Positions 8,337-14,768 of a stretch of 64,000 nt of DNA are shown one piece after another. The stretch is taken from contig NZ_FOMH01000008.1 in the NCBI RefSeq assembly GCF_900112575.1, positions 1 to 64,000 on the forward strand, written 5' to 3'. Both the position numbers and the translations under genes were made by a program. The notes beneath the pieces are model-generated. The model was not told the origin of the DNA and ran no database searches. It saw only the letters and a program-made list of their open reading frames with translations. Position 1 is the stretch's first letter, and each line of letters begins with the position of its first letter. Source of the DNA: Flavobacterium phragmitis (GTDB lineage Bacteria; Bacteroidota; Bacteroidia; Flavobacteriales; Flavobacteriaceae).

Positions 8337-9599
8337 ATGAAAAGTATACTTAATTATTTAACCGCAAAGGGCGCAAAGGTTTCGCAAAGAGCGCAAAGTT
8401 TAATTTCCTTGCGTGCCTTGCGCTTTGTCTTTGCGTGCTTTGCGGTTACATTAATTGCATGCAATGAAAAGAAAACTGAAGAACCAAACGAAGAAGAAAA
8501 ATCAAGTACAGAAGTTGCCTTAACAGAATCGCAATACAAAACAGTCGGTATTGAAACAGGATTTGTAGAAGACCGAAATCTGAATAAAATTATTAAAGCC
8601 AATGGTTACACCACAGTGCCACCTCAAAATTCTGCGGAAGTTTCGACTTTAATAGGAGGAACAGTAAAGGATATTTTTGTTCTAGAAGGAACTTATGTCA
8701 ATAAAGGAAAAGTTTTGGCAACAATCCAAAATCTGGAAGTGATTGAAATGCAGGAAGAATACCAGTCGGCAACGGCAAATGTTGAATATCTGCAGTTAGA
8801 ATACAATCGCCAGAAAACCTTGAGCGACGAAAATGTAAATCCGAGAAAGATATTTCAGGAAGTAAAAGCCAAATTGGCAGCCGAAAGAGCTCGTGCTCAG
8901 GCGGCAAAAAACAAATTAGATGCTTTGCATGTTGGAGCAAAAGGAAGTTCGTCTTTAGTTCCTATTGTTGCGCCGATAAATGGTTATGTTGGGAAAATCA
9001 ATATTGCCAAAGGCGCTTTCGCCAATACAGGCGTTTCTTTGTTTGAAGTGGTAGACAACAGTCAGATGCATTTGGACTTAAATGTGTATGAAAAAGATTT
9101 GGGTTCAATTTCTATTGGTCAGGTAATTGATTTTGTATTGACGAATCAGTCCAATAAATCGATTAAAGGAAAAATCTTCGGAATCAATAAATCGTTTTCC
9201 AATGAAAGCAAAACCGTTGCTGTACACGCTAAAATTGATCCAGCCGATGCTAAAGGTTTAATTCCGGGAATGTATGTTTCGGCTAACATTAATATTACGA
9301 ATGCTACAGTTCCGGCGCTTCCAAAAGACGCAGTGGTCAAAAATGCTGATAAATACTTTGTTTTTGTTCAAGAAGAAGCGCACGCAGAAGAAAAACACGA
9401 ACACGCGGCAGGCGAAAAAGAAGAAGCTCACGAAAAAGAAATTCATTTTAAAGCCGTTGAAGTAATGCCCGGAACCACAGATTTAGGTTTTACCGAAATT
9501 AAGTTTGTGGATAATATTGGGCCGCAAGCAAAAATTGTTACCAAAGGCGCTTTTTATTTATTGTCGGCAATGAAGGGCGGGGGAGAACATTCGCACTAA
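8337..9599 (+). CDS. HlyD/CusB-type periplasmic adaptor lipoprotein
   Basis: The membrane-fusion subunit that links the RND pump to the outer-membrane channel, 420 residues. The lipobox is LIAC with the acylated Cys at residue 42. The mature protein has the barrel-sandwich lipoyl halves (VSTLIGGTVKDIFVLEGTYV and VPIVAPINGYVGKINIAKG), a coiled-coil hairpin (about 125-200) and a beta-barrel domain. A His/Glu-rich insert (AHAEEKHEHAAGEKEEAHEK, about 347-366) and the terminal GGGEHSH are likely metal-binding. The N-terminal region before the lipobox is unusually long and is encoded by a palindromic intergenic-type repeat at 8360-8447; see findings. It immediately follows the TolC gene. Confidence 0.92.
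   Translation: MKSILNYLTAKGAKVSQRAQSLISLRALRFVFACFAVTLIACNEKKTEEPNEEEKSSTEVALTESQYKTVGIETGFVEDRNLNKIIKANGYTTVPPQNSAEVSTLIGGTVKDIFVLEGTYVNKGKVLATIQNLEVIEMQEEYQSATANVEYLQLEYNRQKTLSDENVNPRKIFQEVKAKLAAERARAQAAKNKLDALHVGAKGSSSLVPIVAPINGYVGKINIAKGAFANTGVSLFEVVDNSQMHLDLNVYEKDLGSISIGQVIDFVLTNQSNKSIKGKIFGINKSFSNESKTVAVHAKIDPADAKGLIPGMYVSANINITNATVPALPKDAVVKNADKYFVFVQEEAHAEEKHEHAAGEKEEAHEKEIHFKAVEVMPGTTDLGFTEIKFVDNIGPQAKIVTKGAFYLLSAMKGGGEHSH
8360..8447. repeat. Palindromic repeat element inside the adaptor signal-peptide coding region
   Basis: AACCGCAAAG at 8360-8369 is the exact reverse complement of CTTTGCGGTT at 8438-8447. Between them GCGCAAAG and CTTTGCG/CTTGCG blocks repeat on each side. The same GCAAAG/CTTTGCG vocabulary occurs in non-coding DNA at 9601-9640, 14490-14670 and 28260-28325. 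Here it is read through in frame as residues 8-37 of the lipoprotein precursor. Confidence 0.8.
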
Positions 9600-9933
9600 A
9601 AAGTGGTTTTGCCACAAAGGCGCAAAGGCGCAAAGTTTTTTTTTAAGTTTTATTAGAGGAATCTCGCAATCCCGATAGATATGGGGAGCAACATTGGAAA
9701 GTTTTTTACATGGAATAAACGTACTATTTGTCATTTCGACGTAAGGAGAAATCACACTAGAATTTCCGTATGGTATTGGTGGTTGTATATTCACGTTGCG
9801 ATCCTGCGGTTGAAACCGCAGGCTATGTTTTCAAATTTTGGGTTGAAATCGCGAGCTATATTCAAAACCCCGAAGATGCTATAACTCCGATTTTTAATCC
9901 AGACCCTAAATCAAAAAGCAAATATTTAAACAT
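9600..9933. repeat. Gene-free region with mixed dispersed repeats
   Basis: This stretch between convergent genes holds several short repeat types. GCCACAAAGGCGCAAAGG lies near 9612. A degraded copy of the ATCCCGATAGCTATCGGGAT palindrome lies at 9669-9688, and a partial GTCATTTCGAC element near 9733. The region also contains the TTGAAACC hairpin at 9795-9831, with a weaker relative at about 9840-9860. No credible gene is present; open frames here are repeat-derived. Confidence 0.6.
9795..9831. repeat. Conserved TTGAAACC hairpin, copy 1
   Basis: The stem CCTGCGG (9803-9809) pairs with CCGCAGG (9816-9822) around a TTGAAA loop, flanked by TTGCG on the left and GGCTATGTTTT on the right. The copy at 28181-28216 has the same loop and flanks, but its stem is CCAATGG/CCATTGG. 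Pairing is therefore kept while the bases differ. Confidence 0.6.
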
Positions 9934-9969
9934 AAAAAAAGCTGTAAATTTTAAGTTTACAGCTTTTTT
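9934..9969. terminator. Bidirectional intrinsic terminator
   Basis: GCTGTAAA (9941-9948) pairs with TTTACAGC (9956-9963). The stem is flanked by seven A on the left and six T on the right, so it can terminate transcription from both sides. It sits between the convergent adaptor gene (plus strand) and the first secreted-protein gene (minus strand). Confidence 0.8.
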
Positions 9970-10063
9970 GCTTTGTGTCTTATCGTTGCGGGTAAGGTTG
10001 CAAATCCGCGCTATCGCTGTGTTTAATTTCCGCGCAATCTGGTTATACTTTTTATGTACTTTG

Positions 10064-11116
10064 TTATGGCATCGATCTCCAAGTGATCACATTTTCTGCC
10101 CAAGGTCCTCCAAAATTTGCTATTTGACCTGTCATATTTCTGCCAGTTGCTCTTGCCATATAATAGTAGGTTTTATTAGCAGCAGTTGAATTAGTAATAA
10201 TAACAGAACCTTTCATGAAATTATAAATACAGCCGGGAAATAACATACCAGTAATAAGCATTTTGTTCGTTTGAATATCTGGGGAAATAGCTAAAGTGGT
10301 AGCACTATTGCTAAAACTTGAGCTTACACTCCAGAATTCATTAGCAGCTGTTACTGCTGTACTCGATCCTTTATTTAATAACATAGTGACAGATACTAGC
10401 CATTTGCCAGGCGGGAGTGTGATGTTTATATTGCTATAATACCAGGTATTTAATGGTGTAGCCAAGACATTAACCCCGCTTGGAGGTATGGTAGCATAGT
10501 TCAGTACTAATTCTTTTTCTCTCCAGGTTGCCACTCCATTCGCATCAGATGTTAATACATAACCTAGACCTTCTGTACCGTCTTTTAGTTGTAAAGCCCC
10601 GGAAGCACTACTGTTTATAATGACTTTTGCATTGGTTCCTCCAGTAGGTACTGTGGTTGTGTTTAATAACCATTGACCAGAACTGGTCATTCGATAGCGT
10701 TCAATTCCTGCTGTTTTGGTTACGAAATCAACGGCATCTGTAGTTCCTATAAAATTGGAAGTGGCATTGGTGGCTGCATTTCCTTTTGTTGACCAGCCAT
10801 TATTAATAGAAAATAAAGAATACCATTCTGTACCAGTATTAAAATAAGGCCCTGGCTTCACCAGAGTAGTTGTGCTTCCTCTGTCAGCTGTATTGTAAAT
10901 GTACATTCCGGCGCTATGCTCACTCATGGGAAGAGTACTATTTGTAGCATTTAGATCTATTTTTGGCAATAACAATCCTTTTATATTAGTACCATCTGTC
11001 TGGTTTAAGTCCAGTATCGCATTTTTGTTAGGATTATTACTAGGAATACCCACTTGAGATTGTCCTTGTAAAACAAAGAAAAAATAGAGTAATAATGTTA
11101 TATAAGATTTTTTCAT
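10064..11116 (-). CDS. Secreted surface/adhesin-like protein, paralogue 1
   Basis: A 350-residue protein with a signal peptide (MKKSYITLLLYFFFVLQGQS, cleavage near 20). After it comes a module shared with the next two genes: NPNKNAILDLN, GLLLPKIDL, AGMYIYNT, a DAVDFVTKTAGIERYRMTSS segment, ALQLKDGTEGLGYVLTSDANG near residue 175-195, and a C-terminal all-beta domain beginning PPGKWLVSVTMLL. The LTSDANGVATW segment is common in large Bacteroidota surface proteins and tail-fibre-like proteins. The C-terminal part could be a jelly-roll binding domain. Location on the cell surface or in the medium is inferred. No T9SS C-terminal domain is evident. The function is unknown. Confidence 0.6.
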   Translation of the reverse strand: MKKSYITLLLYFFFVLQGQSQVGIPSNNPNKNAILDLNQTDGTNIKGLLLPKIDLNATNSTLPMSEHSAGMYIYNTADRGSTTTLVKPGPYFNTGTEWYSLFSINNGWSTKGNAATNATSNFIGTTDAVDFVTKTAGIERYRMTSSGQWLLNTTTVPTGGTNAKVIINSSASGALQLKDGTEGLGYVLTSDANGVATWREKELVLNYATIPPSGVNVLATPLNTWYYSNINITLPPGKWLVSVTMLLNKGSSTAVTAANEFWSVSSSFSNSATTLAISPDIQTNKMLITGMLFPGCIYNFMKGSVIITNSTAANKTYYYMARATGRNMTGQIANFGGPWAENVITWRSMP

Positions 11117-11168
11117 TTTTTATTATTTTTAAAAAAGCAGTCTTGTCTTCAGATTTTGAGAGATACAA

Positions 11169-12227
11169 TTATTGTATCTTTTGCGATGTAATATAATTTT
11201 CTTCAAAAACGGAGGCGGCAAATTTTTCTATAGTTCCAACTCCATTTACAGTGTTTACCCAGCAAGCCATATAGTAATATTTTTTATTGGCTCCCGAAGT
11301 GTTATTAATAATAATGGAACCATTCAAAAATGAATAACCACATGATGGAGGTAAAACTCCACTAATTAATTTACCACCAACTATATCTGGGCTAAAATCT
11401 AAAGCAGTACTGCTGTCACTAAAGGAGGATCTGACCCACCAACTTTCAACTGAGTTAGTCATTACGCTGTATTTTGTCAATAATATATTAGCAGATACTA
11501 ACCATTTACCAGGACCGAGTGTAATATAGCTTCCAGTGTAAATATAGGAACCACTAGTTAAGGTAGCAGGAATACTAATTCCAGAAATAGTTGAAAAAGG
11601 CTGCTTTGTTAAATTACTGGAGGTCTGTGATTGCCAAGTTCCTACACCATTTGCATCTGATGTCAACGCTTTTTTTGTGCCTTGCGTACCATCTTTAATT
11701 TGCAGTGCTCCTGTTGTGCTGCCAGCAATGATTAATTTTGAATTGGCACCGCCAGTGGGTACCGTTGTTGTGCCTACTAATGTTTTTCCTGCAGCAGTAA
11801 CTCTCATACGTTCCGTATTATTGGTACGGGTTACAAAATCGACAGCGTCTGTAGTACCTATAAAATCTGTGGCTGGTGCTGTATCATAATTTCCTGACAA
11901 TCCCCATAGGCTGTTTCCAGAGTCAACCCTAATCCATTGCGTACCATCGTTGCAATACACCCCGGGAGTAACCTGTTTGAGGCTTGTTCCGTCAGTTGCA
12001 TTATTATAGACCATCATACCACTTACATGGGTAGAGAGCGGTGCAGGAAGATCTGTTGATTTTAATTTCACATTAGGCAGACGAAGTCCTTTTGTATTGG
12101 TTATCGAACCGCCTGGATTTAAATCAACCACTGCATTTTTATCGGGATTATTATTGATGATTCCTGTTTGTGCCATACAATGGGCAGAAAACAACACTAG
12201 CCCTGCTATTTTGAAGTAATTTTTCAT
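11169..12227 (-). CDS. Secreted surface/adhesin-like protein, paralogue 2
   Basis: A 352-residue paralogue of the flanking genes. The signal peptide is MKNYFKIAGLVLFSAHCMAQ. The shared blocks appear in the same order: NNNPDKNAVVDLNPGG, LRLPNVKL, VTPGVYCNDGTQWIRV, DAVDFVTRTNNTERMRVTAA, ALQIKDGTQGTKKALTSDANG and GPGKWLVSANILL. It ends without an obvious sorting domain. It lies 52 bases from the 10064 gene and 35 bases from the 12263 gene on the same strand, so the three are probably one transcription unit. Divergence between paralogues is concentrated after the LTSDANG block, as expected for surface-exposed or ligand-binding parts. No enzymatic motif is visible. Confidence 0.6.
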   Translation of the reverse strand: MKNYFKIAGLVLFSAHCMAQTGIINNNPDKNAVVDLNPGGSITNTKGLRLPNVKLKSTDLPAPLSTHVSGMMVYNNATDGTSLKQVTPGVYCNDGTQWIRVDSGNSLWGLSGNYDTAPATDFIGTTDAVDFVTRTNNTERMRVTAAGKTLVGTTTVPTGGANSKLIIAGSTTGALQIKDGTQGTKKALTSDANGVGTWQSQTSSNLTKQPFSTISGISIPATLTSGSYIYTGSYITLGPGKWLVSANILLTKYSVMTNSVESWWVRSSFSDSSTALDFSPDIVGGKLISGVLPPSCGYSFLNGSIIINNTSGANKKYYYMACWVNTVNGVGTIEKFAASVFEENYITSQKIQ

Positions 12228-12262
12228 TTCGTTTACTTTTTAGAAGTAGTTTTCTCTTTTAA

Positions 12263-13336
12263 TTAAAAATTAACCCTCTCTGCTACAAGTCTATTTTCAC
12301 CGGCTCCAGCTTTTGGGAATGTTACAGTTCCTGTGGTTCTAGATGTGTAAGGATTTCCAGCTATATAATAATAGGTTTTATCAGCTGTTGAAGTATTATT
12401 TATTGTAATTATTCCCGTTATCATGGAATAAAGGCAATTACCAGGTAACAAACCGGATAGTTGTCTTACATTTGTAACGTCTCCAGACATTGTAAGTGTG
12501 GTGGGACTATTGCTAAAAGTAGAACGAATCCACCACATTTCATTTGCTGCAGTCCATGATCCATCAGTTTTTCCTATAAGAGCAGAAATACTTACTGCCC
12601 ATTTGCCTGGTGGAAGAGTTACACTACTGCCGGTATAATAGTAAACATTATCTGGTGAGGCTGGTATTACAGCGCCTGCTGTTGCGGTTGTTCCAAAAGT
12701 AGGCTCATCAAATATATCGGGTACAGGAGTCTGCCAGGTTGCCAGTCCATTTGCATCAGAGGTAAGGACTTTGCCGGCTGCCTGTGTACCATCGCGTAAT
12801 TGCAAGGCTCCTGCTGTAGTCCCGTTGTTAACCATCATTTTTGTGCCAGAACCACCTGTGAGTACAGATGGAGTACCAATCATAAGCTGTCCCGAAGAAT
12901 TAACCCTTGTTCGTTCAACGTTATTTGTTCTCGTTACAAAATCGACAGCATCAAGTGTTCCAACTCTGTTGGTAGTTGCATTTGTACCCGTATTTCCAGG
13001 AAGAACCCATGCTGAAGAGGATGATGCTTCACGTACCCACTTAGTGCCATCGTTATAATACACACCAGGTGTTACTGCTGCAGAAGGAGTAATCCATGAG
13101 AATGTATTGGTATTGTATACTTTCATGCCTGCTATATGAGTACTAAATGGAGAGGGATCGGTTGTTTCTATAAGTGCTACTTTTGGCAGCAATAAACCTT
13201 TCGTATTGGTACCATCAGAATTGTTTAAATCCAAAACAGCATCTTTGTTTGGGTTGTTAGTTGTCATTCCTACCTGAGAATACGTAACTGTTGCTGTGCA
13301 CCATAAAAATAGTGTCAGCAGTACATGCGTTTTCAT
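12263..13336 (-). CDS. Secreted surface/adhesin-like protein, paralogue 3
   Basis: A 357-residue protein, first of the three tandem paralogues in the direction of transcription. The signal peptide is MKTHVLLTLFLWCTATVTYSQ. The common blocks are NNPNKDAVLDLNNSDG, GLLLPKVAL, VTPGVYYNDGTKWVRE, DAVDFVTRTNNVERTRVNSS, ALQLRDGTQAAGKVLTSDAN and PPGKWAVSISALIG, followed by a C-terminal beta domain. It is about 150 bases downstream of the small Cro-like gene (13489-13683), so the regulator promoter may also drive this cluster. That link is an inference from order and spacing. The function is unknown; a surface or adhesive role is the best guess. Confidence 0.6.
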   Translation of the reverse strand: MKTHVLLTLFLWCTATVTYSQVGMTTNNPNKDAVLDLNNSDGTNTKGLLLPKVALIETTDPSPFSTHIAGMKVYNTNTFSWITPSAAVTPGVYYNDGTKWVREASSSSAWVLPGNTGTNATTNRVGTLDAVDFVTRTNNVERTRVNSSGQLMIGTPSVLTGGSGTKMMVNNGTTAGALQLRDGTQAAGKVLTSDANGLATWQTPVPDIFDEPTFGTTATAGAVIPASPDNVYYYTGSSVTLPPGKWAVSISALIGKTDGSWTAANEMWWIRSTFSNSPTTLTMSGDVTNVRQLSGLLPGNCLYSMITGIITINNTSTADKTYYYIAGNPYTSRTTGTVTFPKAGAGENRLVAERVNF

Positions 13337-13488
13337 AAAATTTTAAATTAAAAGTTTGTTAGTAAATGTTTTTAAATTCTCCTAAAAGGAAAATTTCATT
13401 TGCAACTTGTTTTTAGCTTGGGAGGAAGTAAGGCTTTGAATTGGTTTCCGGAAGTGGTATTGGAAACTCTTGGAAAAAAGCAGAAAGC

Positions 13489-13683
13489 TTATAGTTTGGT
13501 AGCCTTGTCTTGTATGGCTTTTAAAGCTTCGTTGTTGAGTTTGTTGTATTCGGCTTTTAAGGTGTCGCTCATAGGACCAACCCGATCGCCACGAATGGCC
13601 TTTCGAATGTAGTCGTAAGAATATCCGTAACGGTCGTGGATAATCTTTAGAACATCTTGATTGTAACTCGACTTTGTTTTCAT
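13489..13683 (-). CDS. Small putative DNA-binding protein (Cro-like)
   Basis: A 64-residue basic protein (MKTKSSYNQDVLKIIHDRYG...). The segment VLKIIHDRYGYSYDYIRKAI followed by RGDRVGPMSD resembles the helix-turn-helix of small phage-type regulators with a GYS/YIRKAIRGDR core. It is divergent from the S24-type repressor at 13787 with 103 bases between them, the layout of a CI/Cro switch. A well-formed promoter (TTTG, 18 bases, TATATTTG) precedes it; see 13721-13750. An overlapping longer frame at 13382-13702 is compositionally poor and was rejected. The family call is a judgement from the motif and the neighbour. Confidence 0.55.
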   Translation of the reverse strand: MKTKSSYNQDVLKIIHDRYGYSYDYIRKAIRGDRVGPMSDTLKAEYNKLNNEALKAIQDKATKL

Positions 13684-13720
13684 ATTTTTGTCTATTGTTC
13701 ATTTTGTATTAAGAACGGGA

Positions 13721-13750
13721 CAAATATAATAAGATATATCTTAAAACAAA
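13721..13750 (-). promoter_or_regulatory. Bacteroidota-type promoter with central palindromic operator
   Basis: Read on the minus strand, TTTG (13747-13750) and TATATTTG (13721-13728) are 18 bases apart and fit the Bacteroidota -33/-7 consensus for the small Cro-like gene starting at 13683. The perfect palindrome TAAGATATATCTTA (13730-13743) lies exactly between the boxes. That is where a dimeric repressor would block RNA polymerase. The S24 repressor encoded divergently is the obvious candidate ligand, but binding is inferred. Confidence 0.6.
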
Positions 13751-13786
13751 TATATAAAAGTAAGATTTTTTCTAAAAAGTTGCTTT

Positions 13787-14479
13787 ATGACAGAGAATAC
13801 GCTACAGAGGATTAAGCAATACATAGATGCAAAAGGTATTAAAGTGAGTACTTTAGAGCGTGAAGTAGGCATGTCCAATGGTTCTTTTGCCAGCCAGCTT
13901 AAAAATAATAAGACGATCGGAGTAGATAAATTAGAAAATATCTTAAGAAAATATACAGATGTAGACCCAGAATGGCTCTTAACGGGAAATGGTACTATGT
14001 TTAAAGGACAGCGTTTAGCTGCTGTTAATCCTTTTATAGCAGTAGAGCAGGAGGTAGGCAGTCGAAATATTCCTCTTTATAATGTACACAGCATTAGTGG
14101 CATTGTAGATTTATTTGGCGAAAACCAAAATCAGGTACCGGTAAATTATATCAGCATTCCTGAGATTTCTGAATGCGATGGCGCTTTGTATGTAGCGGGT
14201 GATAGTATGTATCCGTTATTAAACAACGGTGATATTGTTATTTTTAAAAAGATTAATACTCCTGAAAACAATATAATTTGGGGCGAAATGTATCTGGTTT
14301 ATGTAAATAACGATGGAAACGAGTTTTTTTTAACCCGTTTTTTAAATAAATCTAAGAAAGAGTCTTATATAGAATTTGTTTCCCAAAACCCAAATCATCA
14401 AACGGTAGAATTTCCAGTAAGCAGTATTAAAGCGCTGGCTTTAGTAAAAGCTTCTATAAGGGTTAATGCGCAGTTTTAG
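13787..14479 (+). CDS. CI/LexA-like repressor with XRE helix-turn-helix and S24 domain
   Basis: A 230-residue regulator. Residues about 5-60 form an XRE-type helix-turn-helix (VSTLEREVGMSNGSFASQLK) and residues about 95-225 an S24 peptidase-like domain. The nucleophile motif GDSMYP is present with Ser140. At the position where the family has the catalytic Lys (usually I/V-K-R) the sequence reads FFLTRF, so Lys is replaced by Thr183. No AG or CG cleavage site is obvious. It may therefore be a non-cleaving repressor controlled by another signal. It is divergent from the small Cro-like gene, and the shared 103-base region contains a 14-base palindrome. The missing Lys rests on my alignment by eye. 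Confidence 0.85.
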   Translation: MTENTLQRIKQYIDAKGIKVSTLEREVGMSNGSFASQLKNNKTIGVDKLENILRKYTDVDPEWLLTGNGTMFKGQRLAAVNPFIAVEQEVGSRNIPLYNVHSISGIVDLFGENQNQVPVNYISIPEISECDGALYVAGDSMYPLLNNGDIVIFKKINTPENNIIWGEMYLVYVNNDGNEFFLTRFLNKSKKESYIEFVSQNPNHQTVEFPVSSIKALALVKASIRVNAQF

Positions 14480-14484
14480 GAATG

Positions 14485-14762
14485 ATTGGACACGAAGTCA
14501 CTAAGCCACAAAGTTTTTATTAAAGGAATCTCGCAAAGTCGCTAAGACGCAAAGTTTTTCAAATTAAAGAATAAACGAACTAGAGAAATGACAAATAATT
14601 CATTTTATTCTATATGTAAAAAAACTTTGCGTCTTAGCGTCTTTGCGGCAGAAAAAATAGGGTCTTTGTGGCATAAAACTTTAAAACAAAAGGTGTAAAT
14701 TTAGGGCATTATTAAAACCAAGTTTCAGAGAAACTCCAACCTGAAACCTGAAACCTGAAACT
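14485..14762. repeat. Nested inverted repeats upstream of the metal ATPase
   Basis: This 289-base gap holds a perfect 20-base inverted repeat: CGCTAAGACGCAAAGTTTTT at 14540-14559 and its reverse complement at 14620-14639. Outside it CCACAAAG/CTTTGTGG arms continue the symmetry. A separate CTGAAAC-type inverted repeat lies at 14720-14762 and ends six bases before the ATPase start codon. No gene or clear promoter box is seen. Confidence 0.75.
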
Positions 14763-14768
14763 AAAAGA

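Noticed and set aside
9681..10189. Open reading frames in the 9.6-10.2 kb gap
   Set aside because: They run through dispersed repeats, the terminator at 9934-9969 and the antisense of the 10064 gene. They have no protein-like pattern.
13382..13702. A 106-codon minus-strand frame overlapping the Cro-like gene
   Set aside because: Basic, low-complexity translation with no recognisable fold. The 64-codon frame inside it has a helix-turn-helix-like pattern and a proper promoter.
13489..14479. A prophage
   Set aside because: Only two regulator-type genes are present. No integrase, structural, lysis or replication gene and no attachment sites are seen nearby.
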